From: Azolla caroliniana
Lineage: Eukaryota; Polypodiophyta
DNA length: 64,000 bases
Direction of reading: 5' to 3'
NCBI GenBank assembly: GCA_043228905.1
Contig: JBHGNT010000022.1
Span: 10,540,001-10,604,000, forward strand
Part shown: positions 32,701 to 45,123 of the stretch, in pieces
How positions within the stretch are numbered: the stretch's first letter is position 1
Layout of the letters: every line of letters begins with the position of its first letter
The notes under the pieces: generated by a model
The model's database searches: none
The model's input: only the letters and a program-made list of their open reading frames with translations
What the model was told of the DNA's origin: nothing
Program-made: the position numbers and the translations under genes

Positions 32701-33542
32701 TCCACAATTAGAATCCCTTTACAGAACTTCCATGGACCATTATGAAAGCCACCACTGTAGATCTTATCGTCCAACTAATATCAGATTCAATCTGACATTC
32801 GGAACATGGCGTACATCCTTCAACATTAACCTGCAGCCAGTAGATGTTAACAAGCACACATTTCCTATACCTACAATCTTGCATTGACCGTCGTTCCCCA
32901 TCCTTACGTAACCATAGTCACCGGTTGTGTAAGATGAGAAATAGTCTCTTTTGGGAGTTAGGTGAAATGATGCACCAGAATCAACTACCCAAAAGCACTC
33001 AACATTGGCAAGATTCACACTAGCTTGTTCACAAATGAATAACAACTCTTCGTTAATGGTTGTAATGGCTGCAGTGTTCTTATCATCATAATTTTTTCTA
33101 GGTTCAACATCATCAACGATGCCTTTGTCTTGCTTAAGATATTAACAATTTCTTTGGAAATGACCCGGTTTCCCACAATAGAAACATGTGGGTCTTCCTC
33201 TGGACTTTGACCTTGCATAAGACTTGTCTCTGTTTTCAAGACTCCTATGTTTACTTCTTCCTCTAGTAACCAAGGTTTTGTGCCAAATTTGCTTCCGATT
33301 CAAACAATGAACATTTATCCTTGTTTCTTCATTTAGAATGCTCGGTTTTACTACTTGTAAAGAAAAGTTGTGTTCTTTACATGAGGTACTAAGTGACAAT
33401 ATTAGATTCTTCCAATTGTCTGGTAGAGTACATAGTAGTAGTGTAGCTTGCAGAGCATCATCTAATGGGAACTTTGCTGATGCTAACTGGTTTACTAGAC
33501 CCATGAAAGTACTTGTGTGCACCACGATGCTATCACCGGAGT
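29769..33542 (-). pseudogene. Copia-5 gag-pol remains
   Basis: Minus-strand blocks in order: gag knuckle CFYCGKPGHFQRNC (about 33145-33185); protease CFWVVDSGASFHLTP (about 32980); integrase HKRLGHMSERGM, then ECALKLVHT, then FIDDFSRKLW and QTDNGGE (32217-32774), then ERVRSMLSHAKFPKLYW; the end LDSKSKPCFFWGY (31860); RT WVYKVKTRDNG (31300), then an LYVDDMLVV catalytic motif (about 30750); RNase H LSTIETEYMVAVEAGKEL (30070); and a C-terminus near 29790. Stops and frameshifts split it. A 65-bp triplication lies in RT. Confidence 0.85.
30987..31181. repeat. 65-bp tandem triplication in Copia-5 RT
   Basis: Three copies start CACCATG at 30987, 31052 and 31117. Because 65 is not a multiple of 3, the event itself breaks the RT frame. 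Confidence 0.92.
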
Positions 33543-33994
33543 TGTTCGCCGGACCTAACGCTTAGACAAATAGAATATATTATTAGAAGTGTTAAAGAAA
33601 CGCATGTAATGGTTCACGCTAGGAGCGTAACGGACTAAAAGCCCTGTGTATATAAAGCGGAAATTCTTTGTAAAGAGCTAGCGTGTATTTTGGGAGCTAC
33701 CCTTTTGGTAATAGAGTACTATCTTCTCTGATTCTCGTGTCTGTGTAAGTCGTCTATTGCTTCGGTGTAGTACCCTGTTGGTAACTGTGGACTAGTAAGC
33801 GTAGGGTGAGTGTGTATATGAGATTACGCATTGGTGAGCTTCGGTTGTAGCCGTCTCCCTTCACACCCCGACGATACGTGTTACTTCGTAAGCTTGTTAC
33901 GCTTTGTGCACCTACAGATCTATTCCTTGCACCGCAATCACCTTGAAGTCTACCTCGAAGGACTGAGAGTAGTCAATGTTCCTAATCGGTAACA
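33543..33994 (+). repeat. 5' LTR of Gypsy-6
   Basis: Starts TGTTCGCCGGAC at the break in Copia-5 gag and ends TCGGTAACA. No second copy is in the window, so the left limit rests on the gag break and the TG/CA ends. Confidence 0.65.
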
Positions 33995-33997
33995 CTT

Positions 33998-34013
33998 TTG
34001 GCACGCCGGGTGG
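33998..34013 (+). promoter_or_regulatory. Probable primer-binding site of Gypsy-6
   Basis: TGGCACGCCGGGTGGA follows the LTR by 3 nt and begins with the expected TGG. The tRNA was not assigned. Confidence 0.5.
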
Positions 34014-34289
34014 ATTTGTGGTTCAACACAAATGAGCAGCAAGGTATGGATGACTAGCCATAGATAAGCCAGAGAACCGACCCGACAAGACCGATCACTG
34101 TCGAGGTTTATCACTCGCTAGACAGAAGAGTGCGCTAAGTGAAAACCTCGCCTCAGCGACCACGACTACTCCTTTCAGGAGTACACGGTACACACTCACA
34201 AAATAGCGCGACAGCAGCAATGAAGCCCTGTCGCCACACGACCAAGGTAGTGCGATTAAACACCACCACATCTAACTATTCCTCAATTT

Positions 34290-35098
34290 TGGAATGCTAA
34301 TCATCTGGCGGAGCAGTTTCCAGACGCAGAAGCTCACGCTTCGAAGATCACCGACTTTGGGTTAACTTTGAAGGATCGGGCGGCGTGCTGGCATTCCTAG
34401 ATGGATTTGGTAGCAATCACAACCTTCGACCAGCTGCAATCGGCGTTCTTGCGTTTTTTTCATCGACGGGTGCCACAACGGGAAATAATCGAGCAGTTCT
34501 ATACCATCAAGCAACTTCCCACAGAATCCATAGCGGATTTCAGTCTCCATTTCCAGAGTTTACGGAAGAACCTTACACGGGCCCCGGCAGACGAAGAGGC
34601 CAAGGAAACGTTCTTGGCAGCGCTACAATGGCCTCTCCGGACGACGCTGAACACGCACAGTGTGAAAGGGGAGACTGCCGACATGGTCATCGAGCGAGCA
34701 TTACATCTCAAATTAGAGGAAGAAGATGAGGGATTGTCCATAGCATAGCTACGACAGGCGTTGCCTCAGGACAAGGAACATCGATTTCGCCGAGCCATTA
34801 AGTGTACGGTCTGTTTAAACTCTGGACATTCTGTGGTCAAGTGTAACATGTGACTACATTGTCCAATTTGCCATTCACAGGCACATAGTGGACCAATGCG
34901 AGTATAATATGCTCAACAGGCTGACACCCATAGTACGACGTATGGAGCCACAACAACAATCTCGAAGGAATGATTCATGACGTTAAGAGGAACGTCCCCA
35001 GTATACAAACCGGAATCAGCGCATGGAGCACCAGTATCATAAAGACCGCAACACCGACTCGTACTCTGATGAAGAAGATCACGAAGAGGAAGACTACC
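34290..35098 (+). pseudogene. Gypsy-6 gag
   Basis: The open part (34401-34748) encodes the capsid region (FDQLQSAFLRFFHRRVPQRE, QFYTIKQLPTESIADF, RAPADEEAKETFLAAL). Two knuckles follow: CTVCLNSGHSVVKC (about 34806-34847) and, after a stop, CPICHSQAH. The gag-only element at 11.9-15.6 kb matches block for block. In-frame stops occur near 34400, 34747 and 34850. Gypsy-7 cuts the end. Confidence 0.8.
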
Positions 35099-35485
35099 TG
35101 TAATGTTCATTGGTTTAGACGTGCTTATTAGGGGGCTATCATACTGTAATATCTGAGTCGTTGGCTTTATTGGACTGACCTAATGTGTGTCATAGGGTAC
35201 CCCGCACATGATTGGTCAGGTAGATGTCATTACATGGCCTAGGTCCTATGAATAGGGGAGACTCTCCTTAGTTAAGGGGAGGCCCCATGAGTGGTTCAGA
35301 CAAAGCTCTCTTTGATGTGGACTAGTCATCTACCAAGGTCCTGACGTGGAGATCCTGGCTGGTATGGGATAGATCGGGATTCCTCATTTGCGCTGTCGAC
35401 TCTGGCACGGGGGCGAATGGGTGGTAACACGTATTTTCAGTATGATTGTACCTTTTATATCTTTATTTTAGGATTACTAAAAAAT
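35099..35485 (+). repeat. 5' LTR of Gypsy-7 (minimum extent)
   Basis: Aligns to 54094-54466 with a few percent differences and one small indel. The true 3' end may lie further right. Confidence 0.75.
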
Positions 35486-36861
35486 AATGTTTGATTGGAT
35501 TTGCATTATGTGCTTTAGGACGGGAAAATATGTTTTTTTTTTTTTACGTACCAATGTATGTTAAATGATGGATTGGGTAAGTGTCGAAAACGTCACAGAG
35601 ATTCCGTCTGGGAGTGATATGTTGATGTGCGGTATATTGTAGGGGGTTATGGATAATGAATATATTAAGGTTACCTTATGACAACAAGATTTGTGTGATG
35701 GGTTGGTTAGTATATTCTTGTTCTAACCTTAAAAGTAAAGGCTATGAGTTTGATCCATTGATGCACAAATAAATAAATATAATCAAGGGGTTAAAAAAGT
35801 TTTATAAAAGTGTTGTTATTATTATTATATGTTTGTTTTAATACGTTTAGATATTTAATATATAATTATTCAAATAAATTCACCATAAATATATTTATAT
35901 TTTATTTTTCGTATACCCCTCTTGATCTAATGGCTATGCCCATGAGGCGGCCTTATGTGTGGAAATCGTAACTCTAGAGGTCGGGCACCTAATATACCAT
36001 AGGTGATGCTTGATCGTAGAATTTTCGAGGAAATAATTGATGATCATCATATATATGGATAATGATCATTCATAATCAATTTAATTAAAATTGGCCGATA
36101 GAACTAGGGTGATGATCATCGACCTTAAGGTTTATTCGAATGGCTATAATCATCCATTATCACGGGTGCATTTTGATTACGCAATGATGGATAGATAAAC
36201 AATAGATCATTAACGTTTATGGATGGATTATATGGGTGATATATGGTTGATTATGAAGATGATTATAGGAATAAGATCATCATCAATTATAAATCGATGC
36301 AAAGGAGAGAGATAAAGGGAAAACATTAGTTCTTTGAGAGGGAAGCATGACTGTGAGATGGATGGGAAGAATAGGGGGATGATGATTGAAGGTATGTTTT
36401 GATCATCACTCATGTTTGTTAGCAGTGATTCTCGTGGAAATCACAAGCTATTCCCACCGACTTCCAAAAAGGGGGGATGTTTATTCCTAAAATCGAAACT
36501 AGGAATTTTCTTTAACTAAAAAAGGAGAATTTCCTAGTTTGGAAGAATTTGAGTGATTATCTTGAGAGAGGTGGTGACCGACTACTCATCAGCGACTCCC
36601 TAAAAAGGGTGGTCTTATTTCCTAATTTCTAATCTAGGAATCGAAATAGATAAAAAGGGGATAATTTCCTAAATTGGACATATCATAGGGGGATCTTTTA
36701 TCCTCACTGACTTGAATGAAAAAAGGTATATAAGTATTATCTCTCATGATAATATATGATACTTCACTCCCTCATCCAAATTCTAAAGTCTCATATAATA
36801 CTTTAGTACTTTAGACTTTAGTATACTTATTTCCTTACTCTTTCAACTCTCAGTATTTATC
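35486..36861 (+). other. Long leader of Gypsy-7
   Basis: 1.4 kb of AT-rich DNA without a coding signal. A TATATAAGTATT sequence at about 36728 could be a promoter, which would fit an LTR longer than the alignable part. It contains a poly(T) tract near 35530. Confidence 0.45.
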
Positions 36862-38330
36862 ATGGCATCCTCCTCTCGCAATTCCGCACATCACACATCT
36901 CCCACCCATCAAGGTCATCCAATTTCTCCTATGCGAGATGAGGACGACCGACCAATATCTCTGGTCCGTGACGAAGATATTAACGACGATATCGAATTTG
37001 TCACGAGGGATGATTTTCGTAAAACACAAGATGATATTTTCAAGTCAATGACAATGGTCACAACTACGTTCTCCTCCAAACTTGAAGGGCTTCTTGATGC
37101 CAATAGGCATCGATTTGAAAACCTTCAACAATAAATTTTGGAGTTAAAGGCACACTCTTCCACATCAAGCAATACAAGGAAACCTTCATTTACTCCTCAA
37201 TAGTTCTCGGGAAAGGATAAGCAATGCAACCACGAGTTTGTGAGTAGTTGGATAAACCGATGGAATGCTCACTTTCGCCTCGAGAATATTCAGAATGACT
37301 CTGAAAAGATCGATATGGCGGTTCGTGAGATGATCGGTGCCGCAAACTCATGGTGGGAGCGGTTGGATAGAAAACCGGGAACGTGGGAGGCATTTGAAAA
37401 GACTCTTAGGATGGAATTTGTCCATCCCAAGAATACTTCTCAAGTGATACAAGATATGTGTCACTTGTCAGATAAGGGCAGGACAATTGACCAATTCAAT
37501 CAGTATTTCCACGACTTGATAACAAAGCATGGACTTTTGTCAGCATCTAATGAGGAAATATTGATAGGATTATATATTAATAGTTTTCATAATAAAGATT
37601 TTCATTATGAGATCCACGCTCATCAACCCATGACCTTGGGAGAAGCGATGGAACGTGCTTGCATTCTCTTTGACACAAAAGCTCGTTACCAACCAAAAGA
37701 GTCGGAAGGAGAAAGCGGTAAACGTAGATACCAACCTTCTCTGATAAGTCAAGGCGACAATGTGAAAAGGCGGGATTTAATCTGCAACTTTTGTAAGAAG
37801 CCTAGGCATAAAGCCAACGAATGTAGGTGGAGAAAGGAGAGCAGTAACTCCAACAATCCGCAAAGAAAGCCATCAACTTCCAATAATCCAAGTATGTACT
37901 TGAATTATTTGAATTTCATTAGTTCTACTGCATTACAAAAAAATATTCTTGGACCACACGATTTACTTAAAACTTATGGGACTATCCACAATCAAAGTGT
38001 AACTATACTATTTGATTGTGGTACCACTCATAATTTTCTTGACTCTAATATGGTGCAGATGTTATGAATAAAAACAACCAAAAGTGACCACGACTACAAA
38101 GTCCTTACTGCAGGAAGTCATGCTCAAAGACATTCATTAATTGCACATGGTGTACCCCTAGTAATAAATAACTACATTGAAAAGTTGACTTTTCATGTAA
38201 TGCGTTTGCGAACGGTAGATGTAGTTCTTGGTTACATATGGTTTTATAATAGACATAGTCTTTATATCGATTGGCCGAACCATACATTGGGCTCTAATAT
38301 ACATGCATACAATTCTGCATCAACGTTTCG
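36862..38330 (+). pseudogene. Gypsy-7 gag and protease
   Basis: The start at 36862 gives 90 codons, and after two stops a 275-codon frame (37240-38067). It contains the gag core (WINRWNAHFRLE, AANSWWERLDRKPGTWEAF), a knuckle CNFCKKPRHKANEC (one Gly lost), and the protease with catalytic D-S-G changed to D-C-G (LFDCGTTHNFLDS). Later protease blocks (DVVLGYIWFYNRH) continue to about 38280, where the inverted repeat begins. Confidence 0.82.
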
Positions 38331-38512
38331 ATCATAAGCACAAAGATGATTAACAGACATTAAATTGTTTATCACAATCCCATGAATAAAAACTTGTTGG
38401 TTGTTATTTCTTTTCATGGGATTGCGATAAACAATTTAATGTCTGTTAATCATCTTTATGCTTATGATCGAAACGTTGATGCACAATTTTATACATATAT
38501 TAGAGCCCAATG
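38285..38512. repeat. Large inverted repeat between protease and RT of Gypsy-7
   Basis: Arms 38285-38386 and 38413-38512 (about 100 bp) are near-perfect reverse complements around a 26-bp spacer. The right arm fits the normal gag-pol frame (it leads into the FKEIFPNKLPQGLPP block), so the left arm is the inverted extra copy. Confidence 0.93.
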
Positions 38513-40260
38513 ATCCTCTATATCAATTTATAGATAAGAGTTCATTGGATGATTTTGAGAAAGATGCTCTACGTGACATCTTGTCGAATTTTAAGGAGAT
38601 ATTCCCGAATAAATTACCTCAAGGACTACCTCCTTCTCGGTTTATAGATCATAAGATAAACCTGGTTCCAGGTGCTAAACCTGTGAGCATACCCCCATAT
38701 CGGTTGAGTCGAACCAAAGAGGATGAAATTGCCTGACAAATCAAGGAGTACTTGAGGATGGGACACATCCGGTACAGTAAATCGCCATGGGGACCTCCTG
38801 TCATCTTAGCCAAGAAGAAGGATGGAACTTGGCGAATGTGTGTGAGTTACAAAGGTTTGAATAAAGTCACCATTCGCAATTCCTACCCTTTGCCTCGTTC
38901 TGATGACTTGATAGATAGACTCCAAAGTGCAAGATATTTTACTAAGATAGACTTGCGCACTGGCTATCATCAGATCAGGGTTTCTGAAGAAGATGATTCC
39001 AAAACAGCTTTCCGAACCCGTTATGGTCCTTATGAGTTTCAGGTTCTACCATTTGGGTTGACAGATACTCCATCCACATTCCAGCTATCGATGAATGATA
39101 TATTCAGAGATAAGCTTGGTGATTTCGTGGTTGTATTCCTTGATGACATCATGGTATATAGTAATACATTTGACGATCATGTGCATCATGTCCGAATAGT
39201 TTTGGACAAGCTTCGTGAATACAAGTTATTTGCCAAACTATCTAAATGTGATTTCTTTCAAAAGGAAATCATGTATCTTGGACACCACATATCTAGGTCG
39301 GGAGTGTCTATCGATAAATCTAAGATAGAAGCGGTATTAAATTGGCCACGACCTTCAAATGTTAAGGAGCTATGATCTTTCTTAGAATTTGTTGGATTTC
39401 TAAGAAGACCTATTCAAAACTATTCATCCTACACTGCACATTTTATGGACATGTTGAAGGGTATTACAAGAAAGTCCACTAAACCTATTGAGTGGAATGC
39501 CTCTCTTGAAGAAACCTTCAATAAGTTGAAGTCGTTAATTGTGAATGCACCTGCTTTGGCTATACCTAATCCTAATCAAACATTTGAAGTTGAGATGGAT
39601 GCAAGTGATTATGCTATTGGGGCTGCATTATTTCAAATTGGGAGACCGATTGCTTTTGAAAGCAAAAAATTGGATTCGGCCCAAAGAAATTATTCGGTTC
39701 AAGAAAAAGAATTATTTGCTATTATTTACGCCTTAAAGAAATGGCGACATTATTTATATGGTAGTAAATTTATACTATTTTAACGAATCACAAATCCTTG
39801 CAATACTTCCTCTCTCAAAGGAATTTTGAGGGTCGAAAGGCAAGATGCACGAAGTTGATGCAAGACTTTGATTTCGAAATTAGATATCGAAAAGGGGCTT
39901 TGAATTTTGTTGCAGATGCCCTGAGTCGTATTCCAGAAATTAATGCCCTAAGTTTCGTGGAATTTAACAACGACTTATATGATTTGATCCGGGGTAAACA
40001 AAAATACCTAGATGATAGAACATTTTCGAAGTTCTGGAAGAGAGCTGAAACAGGTATTGACGTCGATTATGGAGCCACATCTACCGAGAAGAACCTTTAC
40101 TATGTTGTGAATGGGTTATTGTACTGCAATAGTAAGGTTTTCATACCACATGTAAAGGACATCAAGAATAAAATTCTATATGAATGTCATGATGCCCCTT
40201 CTGCTGGACATCTAGGTGTGCAAAGAACATTAGCTTTGATAAAAGCTAGGTTTTTCTGGC
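38513..40260 (+). pseudogene. Gypsy-7 RT, RNase H and integrase N-terminus
   Basis: RT is nearly open at 38752-39375: WRMCVSYKGLNKVTIRNSYP, KIDLRTGYHQIRV and the catalytic FLDDIMVYS (about 39137-39165). RNase H (EMDASDYAIGAALFQ, ESKKLDSAQRNYS, QEKELFAIIYALKKWRHYLY) is at 39540-39780. The integrase zinc region starts with HDAPSAGHLGVQRTLALIK (about 40187) and is cut at FFW. Stops at about 38736, 39375 and 39781 disable it. Confidence 0.88.
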
Positions 40261-40652
40261 TGTTGAGAATCAAGCTCAACTTGGTCTAGTGTGTGAACTC
40301 ACCTTGAGAGTGAATAGACACTCCAACGGTCAAGAGTCACCATTATGTCACCACTTTATATTCTAGCATTTAGTATGAGTCATAGAATCATATTCTATGA
40401 CACATAACTTATGAGCTTTCACATTCCCCATGCTCCATGAGTCTTGTAGTTAATGAAGAGAGAGGGTGACTATATAAAGCACCCTCCTCCCACCTTGTAA
40501 ATTGTTGAGTCTTTCTCCTTTGTTAATATATTTTGCCTTGCGTATTCTCTGTGTCTTACTCCTTGTCTCTCACACTCTCTCTCCCTCTCTCTCATACACA
40601 CACATAACTCACATCTCTTCCGCTTCATAGGAATCATATCCGATTCTTTACA
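40261..40652 (+). repeat. 5' LTR of Copia-8
   Basis: Contains a TATA box (CTATATAAAGCACC, about 40472) and CA/CT tracts. The partner is 52505-52896. Confidence 0.93.
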
Positions 40653-40664
40653 TGGTATCAGAGC
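40653..40664 (+). promoter_or_regulatory. Primer-binding site of Copia-8
   Basis: TGGTATCAGAGC directly after the LTR, complementary to initiator tRNA-Met. Confidence 0.92.
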
Positions 40665-40808
40665 GATTTGGTAGCTCGATCTAGCCCATTCGCCTCATCG
40701 TGATCGTGTGTTGTGCTCCACGCCGATGACCAAGAACCGTCTCATCACTATCGTAGCTTCGCTACATAGCTAGAATTCGAAGAGAGAAGAAGAAGAAGAA
40801 TCGACATA

Positions 40809-40972
40809 ATGAATACTCAAATGGGGAGCGCTCTCCCTACCGAGAAGTTGGATCGAAACAACTTCGCATCTTGGGAGTACAAGATGCACCAATACCTTGT
40901 CGGACAAGGCTATTGGAGCTACATCATAGGAGTGCATGAAGACTGACCCATCGACACGGCTCCCGGATACGC
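40809..40972 (+). pseudogene. Copia-8 gag, first part
   Basis: Starts MNTQMGSALPTEKLD and continues to FASWEYKMHQYLVGQGYW, then a stop at about 40944. The frame resumes at 48301 (TWEQAASHMMYCLATRVHDH) exactly where the Gypsy-9 duplication ends. Confidence 0.85.
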
Positions 40973-41497
40973 TGTCGCGTTGGTACGCACATGCGTGGAG
41001 GACAAGGCGGGACCACAGGGGCCTTGAACCGAGAAATAACTGAATGAGAAGAGGGGAAGGAAACTACCGATGTACTTCATACGCACACAGACACACAGAT
41101 TCACAAGAGTTGCAACTAACTCTGAACAATGGAGACAGAACGAATGCATAGGTAGAATGACTATGGAGAAGACAGAGGAAAAGGGCTCGGTTCCCGTCTG
41201 GCAGCACTTCGTCCTCCACAAAACGCGATACCCCCCCCATTTTACAATACCTCTCCCTCTCTTTTATAGCCCAAGGAGGGAGGCCATTACCACCCGTTAC
41301 ATCATATTTATTCCTTGTCCTTTCGGACAGGGATACTCCTTTATTTTCTCCCTAATGAATGCGTGCTACCTAGGATTTCAACCTCAGCCGACTTGTTCCT
41401 GTCTACGTACTATACAACAAAACTTGTGCCCACGTGTAAGGGCCGGTTTACGCACGTTATACTTGGTTTCCGCCTAGGGACGGTTTTCTCCATGACA
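40973..41497 (-). repeat. 3' LTR of Gypsy-9 (internally deleted)
   Basis: 525 bp, against 667 bp for the copy at 47168-47834. About 150 bp present at 47350-47510 are missing after 41150. Confidence 0.9.
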
Positions 41498-42868
41498 TCC
41501 GCCCCCATCTAACCGTGTATCCACCAGTATGAGCCAAAATTAGACTCTTGCCGGAGAAGACCGGCCCACACTTATCCTTCGTCTTCCGGATCGACATCCA
41601 TTCCGAGCCGGTCGTTGTCGCTTTCCAGGTCATCCGGGTTTGGTTTAGCCTCATGCTGCTTTTTGAATGCTTTGATCCTTTTCCCCGCCACTGGTATCAC
41701 CATCCTTGTCCCGTCGAGCTCCGCGAGATGGTAGGTCCCATTGTTGTTGGCGCTTGTCACCACAGAAGGCCCGAACTACCTTCTTGCAAACTTCCACATT
41801 GCCCTGTGTTGGTTGTCGAAGCTATTGTCATACACTAGAACCCAGTCGCCTTCCTCGATCTTCTTCGGTCTCAGTCGGTGAGTCCGGTCGAACCTCCCTT
41901 TGTTCTTAACCCTCGCCACCCGTAGCTTCTTCGTGGCTCGGTCCACTTCCTCCGGTCTTCGCTCCAGCTGCCAAATCCGTGCCGCTAACAACTCCTCCCG
42001 GCTCATCTCGTTTTTCCAGTCCACCGTGGCCCATGAGGAGATTGTTGCCTCCATTGGCATGATCGGCTTCTGCTCGTACATTAGCTATGCCGGCATGAAC
42101 CTAGTTACCGAACTGTGCGTGGTTCGGTCCGCCCACAATGCTTAGGGTAAAAGCCACGGCCAGTTCCCGACTTGGCCTCCACACGCCCGTACTAACGCTT
42201 TGATGATCGGCCCGTGTCCGCGCTGCACCTTCCCGTTAGCCTCCGGATTATATGCTGTGGTGAGCGAGAGTTTAATCCCTAGCCGGTCAAATAACTCTTC
42301 CGCCTCTTGCGTGTCCAATTCTCCGGGGTCGGCCACGATCTTACCTACGCACCCGTACCGGCATACCACTTCTTCGATCAGAAATTGGCACACGACTGCG
42401 TTCGTTTTGTTCTGCAACTCCCGGCCTTCCACCTGGTTCGTCAGGTCCTCCCAAGCCAGCACCAGATACCGCATTTGCCCTACCCCCATCGCCATTGTCA
42501 CCCGATCCACCATCCACTTAAAGTGGACGGTCGGAGGGTAGGTTGGGTGAAGCTCGTCCCGATGTCGGACAATGGAGTGCACCTAACAGCTTTCGCAAGT
42601 CGTCACGAACCAATGCATGTCCCAGTATAGTCCCGGTCACCAGTACTTCCCCTTTAGCTTCTCGAATGTGGACCACGTCCCGCGGTGGACTCTCGTGGTA
42701 TGCCGTCAGCAATTCTTCCTGCTCCTCTTTCTTCACCACCACTCGGAGTGGGATGTCGTTTCTCTTCTTCGGGTGCTTCCATATGCTCCCATCTCGTAGG
42801 AAGAATCGGTATGCTTTCTTCTGAATCCGGTTGGTCTCTTCCTTCGTCCACGCCGTGTCCGGTGTCAT
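41498..42868 (-). pseudogene. Gypsy-9 integrase and C-terminal tail
   Basis: The minus strand encodes a core integrase (KIVADPGELDTQEAEELFD and TAYNPEANGKVQRGH, holding the second catalytic Asp and the Glu position, which here reads as Gln in GKVQRGH), then KARF-type linker sequence and a GPY/F-like segment (DWVLVYDNSFDNQHR, RRWFGP, TYHLAELDGTRM), ending about 41572. Stops split it near 42140 and 42520. Confidence 0.8.
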
Positions 42869-42898
42869 TGCCTTTAGGAACCCACAGATCTGGAGCCA

Positions 42899-44433
42899 CT
42901 ACCCGTCGTACTTGCTCTCGTCGAATTCGTTAAGCGCCGGAGTGCTCCCCTTTGTTGTTGTTACGTAAGCCGCCTCGAAGAAGTCCACGCCGACTTCCTC
43001 GTCCTCCGAAACCATGCCGTCCTCGTCATCAAACCTCGCTCTCGAAAGCATGTCGGCCATGGCATTGTCCTTTCCAGAAATGTGCCGTATTTCCGGATTC
43101 AGGGACTTGATGTACGCTATCCACCTCAGCATTGCCAGGTCCGCCGTCGCGCATCCGGAAACCATGCCGAGAATCAACAGGCAATCCATCTCAATTATCA
43201 CCTCTGTCCCGATCAGGTAGTCTTTATCGGCCTTGACTGCCGAAACGATACCCTAGAGTTCGCGGTTAACCTGGGCATATCCTAGTTGTTGCTCACCGAG
43301 GACTTTCGCGCCGAACCGGATGGGGAACCTCGCGCCATCGTCATCCTCTTGGTTGATCACCCATCCGCTCCCGGTCGAACTCGTGTCTACGGTCACGTAA
43401 ATCGGAGTGTCTTTGCCGTAGACAACCTTTCGGAGCGCCGGTGCCGCGGCAAGTGCTTCTTTCATCTTTCAGACCGACTCCGTATGCTCGTCTCCCCACT
43501 GAATTTACACCCTTTCTTCAGCAACCCATAGAGCGGCTCCGCGACGTGGGCGTAATGCGGGATCCAGATATGGTAGAACGCACATGCTCCCAGGAATCTC
43601 CAAACCTCTGTAACCAAATTGCAGTCTTGTTTCATCGCGGAGATGGCCTCCACCTTGGCCGGAGACGGTTTCCGACTGTATGGCCTGCATAGGTGTCCGA
43701 CAACCACGATCTCCGATTTCCCGAAGCCCGATTTTTCCCTGGAGAAGGTGAGCCTCACGCCTTCTAGTCTTTGCAGTACCTTCTTGCAGTCATCGACGTG
43801 AGCCGCCACGAATTTCCGACATCCGTTCGGTCTGATTGTCTTGTCCTTTTCCTCCACCGGGCATCCTTTGATCGGGATGTCGTCTAAGAATGGCATGGTG
43901 ATGCCCGGGATACAATCCCTGAACACTGTGATTATTGCGTTCACCATGTGGGCTACCGAGTTCATCCCTCTTTTCGGGAGGGTACACATCCGCACTAGGC
44001 CGAGAGGAGTCTGCAATGTCGTAATGTCCCTGCTCTCCACGGCTAGTTGGAACTGATCGTACCCCAAGCACAAATCATCGACTCAGTAAATCGACCACCC
44101 GGCGAAGGCCTCTGTGAACTCGTATATGGTCGATCCGATTCCTGCGTTCCGAATGATCACCTTGTTGACTGGCTGCAGGTCTTGAATAAAGCGCAACGTG
44201 CCGTTCTTCTTTGGCACGATAAACCACCGATTCGAGTATGGGGCACTCGACGGTTCGAGGATGCCCATCTCCACCTTCTGTTTCAGCATCTCCATCAGCT
44301 TCGGGATGTGAGCTTTGGGTACCGGAATTGGTTTGAGATTCCATGGCACATGCAGTACCCTGAAGATCACCATTGGTTCCACAACTGTCGGGTCTACGCA
44401 CTCGATATCCTCCGGTGAGAATGCGAAAGCCAT
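42899..44433 (-). pseudogene. Gypsy-9 RT and RNase H
   Basis: RT: PYSNRWFIVPKKNGTLRFIQD, QPVNKVIIRN, then after a stop at about 44084 DQFQLAVESRD and the catalytic MPFLDDIPIKG (about 43870-43900). RNase H: YVTVDTSSTGSGWVINQ (about 43395), then AQVNREL and IIEMDCLLILGMVSG (about 43160-43200), with HISGKDNAMADMLSR at about 43040-43085. Confidence 0.82.
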
Positions 44434-45123
44434 CCTGTGCCTCCCGAGAATTTTCCGAAACCGGTCCTCTTCTGCCGGCAGTAGAAAGCCACCCCCACCG
44501 ATCTTGAGCTCCCTAGAGTTATGTCGGTGAACTAGCCGGATCTCGCAAACTTGGGTCCAAGGCGACCCCCTTTATCCGCAACTCGATGCCCTCTGGCAAG
44601 GGTGCCGCGACTAGCCTCACCTTCCGGTCCACAATTTTGTACTTTGTATCCACTCGGGCCGTCCGATCCGACTCGAGTCCCTTACCGAAGTCGGCGATGA
44701 CTTCGTACATCCTTTCCGAACTTACCAAAATCGTCCGGTCTTCATTAAGGCCTTCTCCGAACACCTCACGTAACTTCCCTAAGGTATCGTCGAAAGAGAC
44801 CGCGTCCACGGATCCATTGATTTCCTCTTCAAGGCTGAGGACTCCGCATGCCCGAAGTTGCTCCTCCGCCTGCTTCTTTTCCCGGCCAACTACGCTGGCT
44901 ATTGTACAACCTCCGCTATCGGAGAACCAAAATTTCCTACCTATGGTACAGGTCTTTTTGCCTATAGTACATCTATGGGGTTTTTCCGGGGTGTTCGAAC
45001 TATCGCGGCCCCACGCCTTGATAGCCGTCTCTAAAACTCCCCTCAGTTTTTGCCATCGAGGGTCTCGCGGTTACGCTCATGGTTCGGTCACACCGTCAGG
45101 AACTGGACCGAGTGATGCCCATC

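Larger units (their letters stand above)
27631..33542 (-). mobile_element. Copia-5: minus-strand Copia, cut by Gypsy-6 on the right
   Basis: From the right: gag C-terminal half (33525-33142), protease, integrase, RT, RNase H (to about 29790), polypurine tract (AAGGGGGAAGT on the minus strand, about 29769-29779) and 3' LTR (29768 leftward to about 27631). The 3' LTR is expanded by a LINE copy (28190-28990) and solo LTR c (29267-29747). The 5' LTR and gag N-terminus are missing because Gypsy-6 inserted at 33543; they should lie beyond the window. Frameshifts and stops abound. Confidence 0.82.
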
